Assembly: GCA_900555635.1 (NCBI GenBank)
Contig: USLU01000004.1
Location: forward strand, 62,001 to 126,000
Source of the DNA: an uncultured Bacteroides sp.
GTDB taxonomy: Bacteria; Bacteroidota; Bacteroidia; Bacteroidales; Bacteroidaceae
Length of the DNA stretch: 64,000 nucleotides
Reading direction: 5' to 3'
In this document: positions 19,153-27,144 of the stretch, piece by piece
Position numbering within the stretch: the first letter of the stretch is position 1
Layout of the letters: each line of letters starts with the position of its first letter
Made by a program: the position numbers and the translations under genes
The notes under the pieces: generated by a model
The model's database searches: none
Told to the model about the DNA's origin: nothing
The model's input: the letters and a program-made list of their open reading frames with translations, nothing else

Positions 19153-19670
19153 AATAAACAATAAGCATTAAGGTTAAACAAATACTAATTAAGACCAACA
19201 CAGATTAAATTCTCTGCCACACAAAGATGTGCCCTGTTTTAATAGTAGTGCTATGATTTTTGTCTCAAAAAAGAAGAAAATCAAATCAAAAGGCAATATG
19301 AGACGATTTTGCGATTTCAAATATATCTATTTTTCACATTTCTGAAAACACTATCACAAATCCTCCTCCCTTAACTATTTTCACATAAAGCGAGTCTTTA
19401 TATCCAACAGCTTCTTTCTCAATAGAAACGTACTAAGGATATTGATCCGAATCCATCGAATCTTTAACAATCAAAGCTTGATATTTTTTCCCTTCTTGAA
19501 GAAAATGAAGTGGAAATAGTATACTAATTAGACTCATTTGTATTTTCATATCTCATTCTTTTAAAATTAACGTATGTAAAGATGAGAAAGTAAGCATAGA
19601 TGCAATAGTAAGGTTTTCTCAAAAAAAGGAATATTATATCAAAATACTTGCTTTAGATTACTAATCTTAA
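19153..19670. other. 518-bp gap upstream of susC holding a gene relic
   Basis: Most of the middle of this gap is the GH97 relic at 19334-19549. The part next to susC (19153-19333) should contain its promoter. The best minus-strand match to TAnnTTTG is TATATTTG at 19318-19325, but it would give a leader of about 160 nt and lacks a clear -33 box, so I do not call it. No gene is visible in 19550-19670. Confidence 0.5.
19334..19549 (-). pseudogene. 3' relic of a GH97-family (SusB-type) alpha-glycosidase gene
   Basis: Reading the minus strand from 19549 gives 38 codons, a TAG stop, then 32 more codons in the same frame to a TGA at 19334-19336. The pieces FLQEGKKYQALIVKDS and, after the TAG, YVSIEKEAVGYKDS and LYVKIVKGGGFVIVFSEM match the known pattern of the GH97 C-terminal beta-sandwich domain. 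That pattern is FLxEGKxYxAxIYxD, then IxKxxVxxKDxLxxKxAPGGGFxxxx. The rest of a GH97 gene (normally about 650-700 codons) is absent. A gene here was probably deleted except for its end, leaving a relic between the GH78-like gene and susC. The family call is from pattern recognition, not alignment. Confidence 0.68.
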
Positions 19671-22226
19671 TCAGCTATGTCTCAACCTAAATTCATACCC
19701 TCTCCCACCTGATATTTTATAAACTTTAATGCCACCGGCTTCTACTCGTACAGGAACCGATTGAATCTTCTCTCTACCATCCAACCAGAGTTCTGCATCC
19801 ACCCCTTTTGGAAGAGTTATCTTCAGAACCCTCTTTCCTACTTTGCCGGTCGATTGAAAGCGAATAGCCCCTTTGGACGTCTGCACATCGAATGCCGCAC
19901 TTGATAAATCTCCCAGTTGAGGAAAGATACGAACCATATCCGAACCCGGTGTTAAAGGATAAATGCCAGCCACTCCCTGATGCAAAGCGAGTAGTGGGGC
20001 AACGGCGCAATGGCTCCATTGTGATCCTTCGTCGGGACGGGCCACCCAAAATTCCTGCAACGTATTGTTTGCCCATACCGATGACATCTTTCCCCATCTA
20101 TTTCTGAGATCATTCAGCACCACATCCATCCGACGGTATTTGATAAGTGCCCATAAACGCCAAACGGCATTACAGGGATAAGAAAGCCCCATTTCGGAGG
20201 GAGAACTAACCAATACCTCCAATCCACGCCGGATGTCGCCATCGGGACACAGATCGTAAAGCAAAGCTGTAGCAAGAGAACGGTCACAATAACGTGTCTC
20301 GCCTTCCTGTTCACGCCAAGGAAGGTTGTTCACAAATATTTTGTCCTGTTTATCCCAAAACTTCGCTATACAGCCTTCGTGAATACGTTTTCCGTAAGAT
20401 TCTACTTCCGTGGCTTTGGCCTCATCACCAAACAGGCGGCATAAGGGTGCCAGTGCATTACGGCACATAGCTGCAATATAAAGATTCAGGGCCAGTTGCT
20501 TGTGTTTTGTCTTTTTAAAAGCCTCATGGTCAATATAAACAGAGCACATGCCTAAGTTCTCGGCCGGAACCAGATATTCACCGGTATCCGTCAGCGAAAC
20601 CAAATAAGTAAAGAACTTCAGCAAGCGGGGATATACTTCTACCAGCCCCTCTTTATCGCCGGAATACATGTAGTAATGGTAAGAATCAAAGCAGAAGCCA
20701 ATGCTATGGTCTATGATAGGTCCCCAACTGGTCAGTTGCATCTGTCGTTCTACGGTACGGGCAAGTCTGTCCCAAGCCGGCCAGCTATCCATAAAGTAAC
20801 CGTCGATAGAAGAGCCTTGACTAAAGGTATTGACAAAACGATACGGCAACGAACTGTCTCCAAACGTTTGAAAAACAGATTGTAGCTGATGGCTGCCATC
20901 GCCACTGTATTGCTGACGTTCACGCGCCATACCATCGACCATGGTTTCCTGAGCACAGTTGTAGAGCGTGTTTACAGTAGCATTCATCACATGCTGAATG
21001 GTATCGTCAGACAATGTGATTTGAGGGACTACCTTCCAAGGATAGACTCGGCGACGCATTCCAACAGACGATATTTCTATCGGTCGGTTGAAATTGCGAA
21101 TGTGTAGCTGCATCCAACGGAAACTTTCAAAATCGAATGTCTCGAAACGGTTGACCCCCTCTTTGCAAACAAAACGCGTCCACGCATTGAAATGCGAGTT
21201 TATGATAGCCGGACCACCTTTCTTATGCGCTTCGTGCACCAGCAATTCTATGATAGTTCCTTCGGGAGCATCTATAGTAAAGCAAGGCCACCCCACCCCT
21301 TGTTCGGCAAACTCGAATGTCAATGCTGCTGCATGGTCATGATTAGGTGTAACTATCCAAGAATCTTTTGTATTGTGTGTTGTTACCGGTTCACGAATTA
21401 CATCGAACGCATCGGGCACAATCATATCAAAATAATCCTCGGGCGAACGTTTCCAGTCTATCCACATCGATTCTGATAGTTTGGAAACCGGCACATCGAC
21501 CTCTTTCATCATGGGGACGCTACGCTTACGAATTTCGGATACTTCCCGACTTCCGAATATCTCCCACACATACTCTGACGACCAGTTACACACAGCCGGA
21601 TAGACTCCCGAATTGCTGACCAAAGCAGGCTTTACCCAATTATCATCCATGACAAAGCTTGTAGTATCCCATCCATACGGATAGAACCGGGCATCAAAGT
21701 CTTCTTGCAATGCCCTCAAAAACCAACGTTTGTATTTACCCGGCTGCCAACTATGAGGCAGATAACAACGCCACGAATCGTCAGTCAGCACCGTTTGCCC
21801 GTCTATATCCAGATTTACAATCAATCCCGGTTTTCCCATGGGATGGGTTCCGTCGCCGGTACCAAAGAAGCATACTTCCACCGCAATCACATTCTTACCC
21901 GGTTGCAGGTAAGCAGCTAAATCCAATGGGTCGGCTTCCTGCCAACGCGGATCGGAAGGAGCAGGTCCCCACTGCACTCGTTTGCCATTGACAAACAATC
22001 GGTACCGACTATCCGCCAAAATCCATCCTAACGCCTTTTGGGGTTGTTGTTTTAACTCTATCTCTTTGCGAAACAGGATAAATGTGTTTTGTAACGTCCT
22101 ACCCGAAGGATACCAAATCCAGCGTGCCGGAGATAAATCCAATGCAACATTGCGGGGATTCTCCGCACTCCAACAAATAGAGCTGAATAGTACCAGTAAC
22201 AGCAGTGTGTATCTTTTTATTATCAT
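19671..22226 (-). CDS. secreted GH78-like alpha-L-rhamnosidase-family protein
   Basis: An 851-residue protein with the signal peptide MIIKRYTLLLLVLFSSICWSA. An N-terminal jelly-roll (ALGWILADSRYRLFVNGKRV, GKNVIAVEVCFFG) is followed by a catalytic (alpha/alpha)6 barrel and a C-terminal beta-sandwich, as in GH78. The acid motif is divergent: VDGMARERQQYSGDGSHQLQ stands where classic GH78 has DCPQRDERxGWxGD, keeping the E-R and G-D spacing. It is therefore related to GH78, but its sugar may not be rhamnose. It is the last gene of the isomerase-GH92-GH78-like operon, 24 bp after the GH92 gene. It would act in the periplasm on oligosaccharides released by other enzymes. Confidence 0.78.
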   Translation of the reverse strand: MIIKRYTLLLLVLFSSICWSAENPRNVALDLSPARWIWYPSGRTLQNTFILFRKEIELKQQPQKALGWILADSRYRLFVNGKRVQWGPAPSDPRWQEADPLDLAAYLQPGKNVIAVEVCFFGTGDGTHPMGKPGLIVNLDIDGQTVLTDDSWRCYLPHSWQPGKYKRWFLRALQEDFDARFYPYGWDTTSFVMDDNWVKPALVSNSGVYPAVCNWSSEYVWEIFGSREVSEIRKRSVPMMKEVDVPVSKLSESMWIDWKRSPEDYFDMIVPDAFDVIREPVTTHNTKDSWIVTPNHDHAAALTFEFAEQGVGWPCFTIDAPEGTIIELLVHEAHKKGGPAIINSHFNAWTRFVCKEGVNRFETFDFESFRWMQLHIRNFNRPIEISSVGMRRRVYPWKVVPQITLSDDTIQHVMNATVNTLYNCAQETMVDGMARERQQYSGDGSHQLQSVFQTFGDSSLPYRFVNTFSQGSSIDGYFMDSWPAWDRLARTVERQMQLTSWGPIIDHSIGFCFDSYHYYMYSGDKEGLVEVYPRLLKFFTYLVSLTDTGEYLVPAENLGMCSVYIDHEAFKKTKHKQLALNLYIAAMCRNALAPLCRLFGDEAKATEVESYGKRIHEGCIAKFWDKQDKIFVNNLPWREQEGETRYCDRSLATALLYDLCPDGDIRRGLEVLVSSPSEMGLSYPCNAVWRLWALIKYRRMDVVLNDLRNRWGKMSSVWANNTLQEFWVARPDEGSQWSHCAVAPLLALHQGVAGIYPLTPGSDMVRIFPQLGDLSSAAFDVQTSKGAIRFQSTGKVGKRVLKITLPKGVDAELWLDGREKIQSVPVRVEAGGIKVYKISGGRGYEFRLRHS

Positions 22227-22250
22227 ACCAGGGTTTTAAGGATTCAACAA

Positions 22251-24539
22251 TCAAGGGTGTACAGCAGACATATTAAACTCTAACACTCCTCCATTCATAA
22301 TCATATCGTGTGTAATAAAAGACTCCTGTAGTTTTTTGCCATTGTAAGATACCGATTCCACAAAAAGGGCATCTTCGGATTGATTCCGCACAACCACTTC
22401 AAACCGCTTGCCATTGGCCAGAAGAATGGTAGCTTTATCCAATACCGGAGAGCCGAGAGCATACGTGCCCGAAACCGGATTCAGCGGATAGAAACCCATC
22501 ATGGAAAATGCCAGCCAGGCACTGGTTTGTCCCATATCGTCATTTCCACTAATACCAGTATGGGAGTCATCATATTGTTCGCGGATGATTCGCCGCACCA
22601 GTTGTTGTGTCTTCCACGGCTTGCCTACATAATTGTAAAGATAGGCATCGTGATGCGAAGGTTCATTGCCATGTGCATATTGACCTATAAATCCGGAGGC
22701 GTTCTCATTAATCTCGCTTTGTGGAGAAGCGGTCGTGAAAAGTTCGTCCAAACGTTTCTCCATCCCTTCCTTACCGTTCATCAATTCCATTACACCCTCC
22801 ACATCGTGTTGAACGGCGAATAAGTATTGCCAGGCATTGGCTTCGCAATAGTATCGTTTGCGGCCGTCTCCATCATATCGGAAGGGATCGAAAGGTTCGG
22901 CCCAAGAACCGTCGCTCATACGAGGTCGGAAGAAACCGGTCTCTTTATCATAAATATTCTTGTAAGTCAAACTACGTTTCTTGAAGAAATCGGCATCTTC
23001 TTTCTTACCCATTTTATCGGCCATGACAAAAGCACACCAATCGTTGTAAGAGTTTTCGAGGTGTATAGAGGCCGGTTCGTGGGCTTTATCGTGCGGATAG
23101 TAACCATATTGCTCTACCAACGAAAAGAAGGAGGTGTTGGCATGGTCACGAGTCAATGTCTTTTTGACAATGTCGTAAGCTCTTTCCCAGTCTACGCCTT
23201 TCAGACCTTTTACATAAGCCTCGGCTATCACCGACACGGCATGATTACCGATCATGCAATAGTTATCGACTCCCCAAAGTCCCCAGATGGGCAAGTAACC
23301 ATAGACTTCTCCCTGCTTAACCAAAGAGTTTATGACGGCCGGCAACCGCTCTTGTTGAGTGAGTAACAGCAAGGGATGAGTGGCACGGTAGGTGTCCCAT
23401 AACGAGAAGTTGGAATAGTAAGCACTGCCCTTACCTATGTTATCCTGAGTAAAGTCGGGCAAAAGGATATCCCCGTTCACATCCGAAAGATCGTTGGGAT
23501 GCAAATAGTTTCTATAAATAGCAGAATAAAACATCTTCTTGTACTTCTCACTTCCTTCGACCACAATCTTGGATAATTCTTCGTTCCACAAAGTTGTGGC
23601 TTTACTGCGTATAGTTTCAAAAGTTTCATTATGGGTTTGTTCCGACAGGTTCTCGCGAGCATTCCGTGTACTGACGGCAGAGATTGCTACCCTGACTTCC
23701 AACGGTTCTTCGCTGCTCTCAAAAGAGAATACACCTTGAGGAGATTTATTATCGACTCCGCAAACCCAATCCGTAGACGGATAATAGCGGCCCGCACGAA
23801 ACAACCAGCTATCCGCAATAGGACGTGAGAATTTCATGCAGAAATAAATCTTCCGTAAGCGTGCCCATCCTGTTACAATCCGGTAACCTTCAATCGTATG
23901 CGGGTCGACTACTTTTAACTGGGAATCAATCAGCTTAAACGGAAGCCAGCCCCGCTTCTTGGAAAGAGAATGTCCCAAGTCAACCAGCAATCGGGGTACC
24001 TCCGAAGAGGGATATTGATAGCGATGCAGCCCCACATTGCGTGTAGCAGTCAGTTCAACGTTTACACCATTGTCTAGAAGTACCCGGTAGTATCCTGGAG
24101 AGGCTTGCTCATGTTCGTGAGAGAAAGTGGCATACAACCTGCTCTCCTCGCCTGCTCCGAGCCTTGTTACAATAGAATCTTTCCCGCCCTTGAAAGGCAG
24201 AAGCAGTATGTCAAACAAATCAGCAATACCCGTACCACTTAGGTGGGTGTGACTGAACCCGTAAATCTGCGAATCTTTCCATTGATACCCCGAACAGGTA
24301 TTCATAATATCATCCTGTGTGTCGGGGCTTAGCTGCACCATGCCGAAAGGAACAGTTGCTCCCGGAAAAGTATTCGATGGCAGTGACAGGGAATCTAAAG
24401 CTCCCGAACCGATAAATGGATCTACCCACACGGTCAAGTCTTCTTTCTGCACAGGCTGTGTTGTGCAAGAAGTGAGCAGAAGTGTACTCAGCAAGGCGCA
24501 ATTCAGAACTGTTCTCATAAGCAACGTATTAGATTTCAA
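22251..24539 (-). CDS. GH92 alpha-mannosidase, lipoprotein
   Basis: A 762-residue protein whose N-terminus holds the lipobox LLTSC. Either ATG (24539, or 24518 for MRTVLNCALL) could be the start. GH92 signatures are clear. They include NTFPGATVPFGMVQLSPDT near the N-terminus, YGFSHTHLSGTG, HGNEPSHHDAYLYNY with the family's acid Glu near residue 625, and GNDDMGQTSAWLAFSMMGF near the end. GH92 enzymes are calcium-dependent inverting exo-alpha-mannosidases active on alpha-1,2, -1,3, -1,4 or -1,6 mannosides. The linkage cannot be told here. It is in an operon with the araA-like isomerase (9 bp upstream) and the GH78-like gene (24 bp downstream). That is unusual company for a mannosidase and suggests a mixed glycan. 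Confidence 0.93.
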   Translation of the reverse strand: MKSNTLLMRTVLNCALLSTLLLTSCTTQPVQKEDLTVWVDPFIGSGALDSLSLPSNTFPGATVPFGMVQLSPDTQDDIMNTCSGYQWKDSQIYGFSHTHLSGTGIADLFDILLLPFKGGKDSIVTRLGAGEESRLYATFSHEHEQASPGYYRVLLDNGVNVELTATRNVGLHRYQYPSSEVPRLLVDLGHSLSKKRGWLPFKLIDSQLKVVDPHTIEGYRIVTGWARLRKIYFCMKFSRPIADSWLFRAGRYYPSTDWVCGVDNKSPQGVFSFESSEEPLEVRVAISAVSTRNARENLSEQTHNETFETIRSKATTLWNEELSKIVVEGSEKYKKMFYSAIYRNYLHPNDLSDVNGDILLPDFTQDNIGKGSAYYSNFSLWDTYRATHPLLLLTQQERLPAVINSLVKQGEVYGYLPIWGLWGVDNYCMIGNHAVSVIAEAYVKGLKGVDWERAYDIVKKTLTRDHANTSFFSLVEQYGYYPHDKAHEPASIHLENSYNDWCAFVMADKMGKKEDADFFKKRSLTYKNIYDKETGFFRPRMSDGSWAEPFDPFRYDGDGRKRYYCEANAWQYLFAVQHDVEGVMELMNGKEGMEKRLDELFTTASPQSEINENASGFIGQYAHGNEPSHHDAYLYNYVGKPWKTQQLVRRIIREQYDDSHTGISGNDDMGQTSAWLAFSMMGFYPLNPVSGTYALGSPVLDKATILLANGKRFEVVVRNQSEDALFVESVSYNGKKLQESFITHDMIMNGGVLEFNMSAVHP

Positions 24540-24548
24540 GAATAACTA

Positions 24549-25973
24549 TCAGTCAATAACCTTTATCGGTATATTCAGAAGAAAGGCTACTTTCTCCAAT
24601 TCGGACACTTTATGCCCCACTCCTACCGCACAATGATGCGAAGGGCCGGCTTTGCTCCACTTCTCCATAAACCGACGCACCCCTGAGGCAAACCGATATC
24701 GGCTATTTGTATTGCCGATGTGTAAAGTTTCGCCTTCAACCGCTTCACCTTGTGCCGCCAATAAAAATACGCCATCCACTCCTTCGCAGACAGAAAGTAA
24801 AGTGACAGGCCCTTTTTTCACACTCATCTGAATGGACAATCCTTTGCCGGGTTTCCCGTGATAAAGAGGCAGAGGAACCAATTTAACTTTTTCCTGAGCT
24901 ATCTCAAAGTGAGCCGGCCCATCATGCCCCAACAGTACAACATCATCCTGAAAGTCCATAGCATAGAACTCAGAAAAAGAACCGCCTGCATTCAGCAACG
25001 AGAGTATCTTCATGGCTTGTGCATTTTTCACCTCACACTCTCCGGCCACCGGAATTCCGGCACCAGTCAAAAGGGTATTTCCGGCAATGACCGAGGTGGC
25101 TATGTCTTCATAATCGTTGCCTGCATAGCCCTCGTAATAATAAGCCATCGCACCTAGTTGGTGTATGTCAACCAGTTTGTCCAGTGCCACTGAAGTTCTG
25201 GCTGCCCGTTCCAGTTCCTCTTGCTCACAAGCGGCAATTACTTCAAACTTTTCTTGGAACTCCCCTATTTTGGTAGCCGTCTCCTCCTCTGTTACTTTGT
25301 CGCGTAAAGCTTTCAGTTCACACATTTCCAACAGCTCGACATGAGTACCAAACGTCATACTTTGTCGGGCGACATCCGTGTAAACATCGAGCATGCCGCC
25401 GTAGTAATGCCCCAGTATACCTAACCTGTTGTTGCACATTCCATTTACTACACGTGCCGCTTCTATCCATGCACCAATCTCTTTCCAGACGTATTCTTCG
25501 GAAAGATAACCCGAAACAATGTCATACCGGATGCCTGCGCGATTAAAAACTCCTGCAAACTCGGGCACCGAACATGCTTGACAATGAGCCAACCACTCAC
25601 CGGTCATTTTTCCTCTGTCGCCCATTGCATTCAAAAACTGATAATCAATAGCAGGTACCGGCTGGACGTTTAAAATTACCACCGGCTTAGCTACCTGCTG
25701 CACTAAAGGCAACACCGTAGAAGAAAGCGCATAGGTGGAAATAAACAGAAAAACCAACTCTACATCTGCCTGTTTTAAAGCAATGGCACATGCCGCTGCT
25801 TTCTGTGGGGTATCTATCATGCCCACGTTAACCACCTCGGCATTCATTTGCTCCATTTGGGTGCCTATCTCGTGCTGATATCCCAAAAGTCGCGGAAGCA
25901 ATCCTTCAAACTGAGCCCAGTATGCGTCCAGGCCAACTCCTGTCAATCCAATCTTTACCTTATTTTGTATCAT
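24549..25973 (-). CDS. L-arabinose/L-fucose isomerase-family sugar isomerase (araA-like)
   Basis: A 474-residue cytoplasmic protein without signal peptide. It aligns by eye with the metal site of E. coli AraA. The four ligand positions (Glu, Glu, His, His) correspond to GIPVAGECEVKNA, GGSFSEFYAMDF, LLGHDGPAHFE and AGPSHHCAVG near the C-terminus. It would convert an aldose such as L-arabinose to its ketose with Mn2+, feeding sugars released by the secreted enzymes into central metabolism. It is the first gene of the operon, with a good -7 element 29 bp upstream of the ATG. The sugar could also be L-fucose, L-rhamnose or another pentose, because the protein differs a lot from classical AraA outside the metal site. 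Confidence 0.75.
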   Translation of the reverse strand: MIQNKVKIGLTGVGLDAYWAQFEGLLPRLLGYQHEIGTQMEQMNAEVVNVGMIDTPQKAAACAIALKQADVELVFLFISTYALSSTVLPLVQQVAKPVVILNVQPVPAIDYQFLNAMGDRGKMTGEWLAHCQACSVPEFAGVFNRAGIRYDIVSGYLSEEYVWKEIGAWIEAARVVNGMCNNRLGILGHYYGGMLDVYTDVARQSMTFGTHVELLEMCELKALRDKVTEEETATKIGEFQEKFEVIAACEQEELERAARTSVALDKLVDIHQLGAMAYYYEGYAGNDYEDIATSVIAGNTLLTGAGIPVAGECEVKNAQAMKILSLLNAGGSFSEFYAMDFQDDVVLLGHDGPAHFEIAQEKVKLVPLPLYHGKPGKGLSIQMSVKKGPVTLLSVCEGVDGVFLLAAQGEAVEGETLHIGNTNSRYRFASGVRRFMEKWSKAGPSHHCAVGVGHKVSELEKVAFLLNIPIKVID

Positions 25974-26001
25974 ATATTCTGTTCAATTATAAATCATGTT
26001 A

Positions 26002-26009
26002 CAAAAATA
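26002..26009 (-). promoter_or_regulatory. -7 promoter element for the isomerase-GH92-GH78-like operon
   Basis: On the minus strand this reads TATTTTTG, a full match to TAnnTTTG, 29 bp upstream of the ATG at 25973. No obvious -33 TTTG is seen, which would fit a promoter helped by the adjacent AraC regulator. Confidence 0.6.
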
Positions 26010-26056
26010 GGTTGTGTAAAACTAGAAGGAATATGATTATTGCCAAAAGGCTATAA

Positions 26057-26941
26057 CTATTTGATATCAATTTCCTCCCGATATTCTGTCGGAGATTTCC
26101 CTGTTTGCTTCTTAAACTGAGCCGAAAAATAGGCAGGAGTTTCAAAGTTCAGCCGGTAGGCTATCTCTTTTATCGGAATAGTGGTGGTAGTAAGCAATTC
26201 AATGGCCTTCTGAATCTTCATATTCTGGAAGTATTGCGCCGGAGCGTAATTCATTCGTTCTTTAAATAGTTTGCGGAACAAGGAGTAACCCATACCGGAC
26301 TTCCTCGCAATATCCTGCATAGAAACCGGCTGGTCTATCAACTCCTGCATCAGCACACAGGCGTGTTCTATTTTGGAAGAGAAGTCGTCGCTCTTTACAC
26401 TGATATTCTTATCAATGCTACACATCAACCCTATCAGATAATTGACCAATCCCCCAAGTACCCGTTGGTACAGGTCTTGTTCTTCATTGGCTACCTCTAT
26501 GGCTTTCCTAAACAAAGAAACAATCTCGTTATTGATGCCCACTCTAAATACGGGTTTCTCTTTGGAACAATACTCACTAATCATCCAACTCTCGATATCG
26601 GCTCCGTTAAAGCCGATCCAATATTGATTCCATCCCGTCTTATAGTTGGGGTAATAAGTGTGCCACTCCCCGGGAAAGAGTACAAACATCATTCCCCGTT
26701 TAATAGAAAAGGTTCCACCGCTTCTGGTTTCCAGTACCCCCTCGCCCTCAATGATATACACCAATTGAAATTCTTTCAGGATACGGCCCTTTTCGGGATT
26801 AAAGTAATATCCCTCAGAGTGGTTTAAAGTAGGATATCGGCTATTGGATGAGATCTCTTCAAAACCGACAGATGATATAAAGAGATTCCTGCCTGCCTTA
26901 TGATCGTTATTCACAAAGTATTTAATAGAAGTACGTTCCAT
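26057..26941 (-). CDS. AraC-family transcriptional regulator
   Basis: The start is set at the ATG 26939-26941 (MERTSIKYFVNNDHK, 294 residues). A longer frame from 27016 begins upstream of the promoter element at 26994-27001 and so cannot be right. Residues about 40-160 form an AraC-type cupin sensor domain (LVYIIEGEGVLETR, SIKRGMMFVLFPGEWHTYYP, WIGFNG). The C-terminus is a double helix-turn-helix (SMQDIARKSGMGYSLFRKLF, IPIKEIAYRLNFETPAYFSA) ending with the family signature QTGKSPTEYRE. It is a cytoplasmic sugar-sensing activator. It lies 83 bp upstream of the isomerase operon on the same strand, which is the most likely target. Confidence 0.93.
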   Translation of the reverse strand: MERTSIKYFVNNDHKAGRNLFISSVGFEEISSNSRYPTLNHSEGYYFNPEKGRILKEFQLVYIIEGEGVLETRSGGTFSIKRGMMFVLFPGEWHTYYPNYKTGWNQYWIGFNGADIESWMISEYCSKEKPVFRVGINNEIVSLFRKAIEVANEEQDLYQRVLGGLVNYLIGLMCSIDKNISVKSDDFSSKIEHACVLMQELIDQPVSMQDIARKSGMGYSLFRKLFKERMNYAPAQYFQNMKIQKAIELLTTTTIPIKEIAYRLNFETPAYFSAQFKKQTGKSPTEYREEIDIK

Positions 26942-26993
26942 AATATGTAGTTTTTCAAAGTCAAGACTAAACCAGATGACATAAAAATGCGAC

Positions 26994-27001
26994 CAAAAGT
27001 A
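26994..27001 (-). promoter_or_regulatory. -7 promoter element of the AraC regulator gene
   Basis: On the minus strand this reads TACTTTTG, a full match to TAnnTTTG, giving a leader of about 45 nt to the ATG at 26941. It lies downstream of the susD terminator hairpin, so the regulator has its own transcript. Confidence 0.6.
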
Positions 27002-27077
27002 GGAAAAATCATCCATATTGCGAATCCGTAGCGAGATTTAACGCTTGCTAAATTCGCATTGTATAGTTTTATGAACC

Positions 27078-27118
27078 AAAGAGGGGCTATTCCCAATTAC
27101 TGGAAATATCCCCTCTTT
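27078..27118 (-). terminator. terminator hairpin after susD
   Basis: AAAGAGGGG (27078-27086) pairs with CCCCTCTTT (27110-27118), and inner bases TTCC/GGAA extend the stem. It starts 27 bp after the stop codon of the SusD gene and separates that operon from the AraC gene. No long U-tract follows on the minus strand. Confidence 0.65.
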
Positions 27119-27144
27119 CTACAATCATGTAATTGATAAGGAAG

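Noticed and set aside
18842..19201. 119-codon minus-strand frame at the start of susC
   Set aside because: It is a +1 shadow of the SusC N-terminus with no domain pattern of its own.
19318..19325. susC promoter element TATATTTG on the minus strand
   Set aside because: It lies within the edge of the GH97 relic region, would give a leader of about 160 nt, and has no -33 partner; too weak to call.
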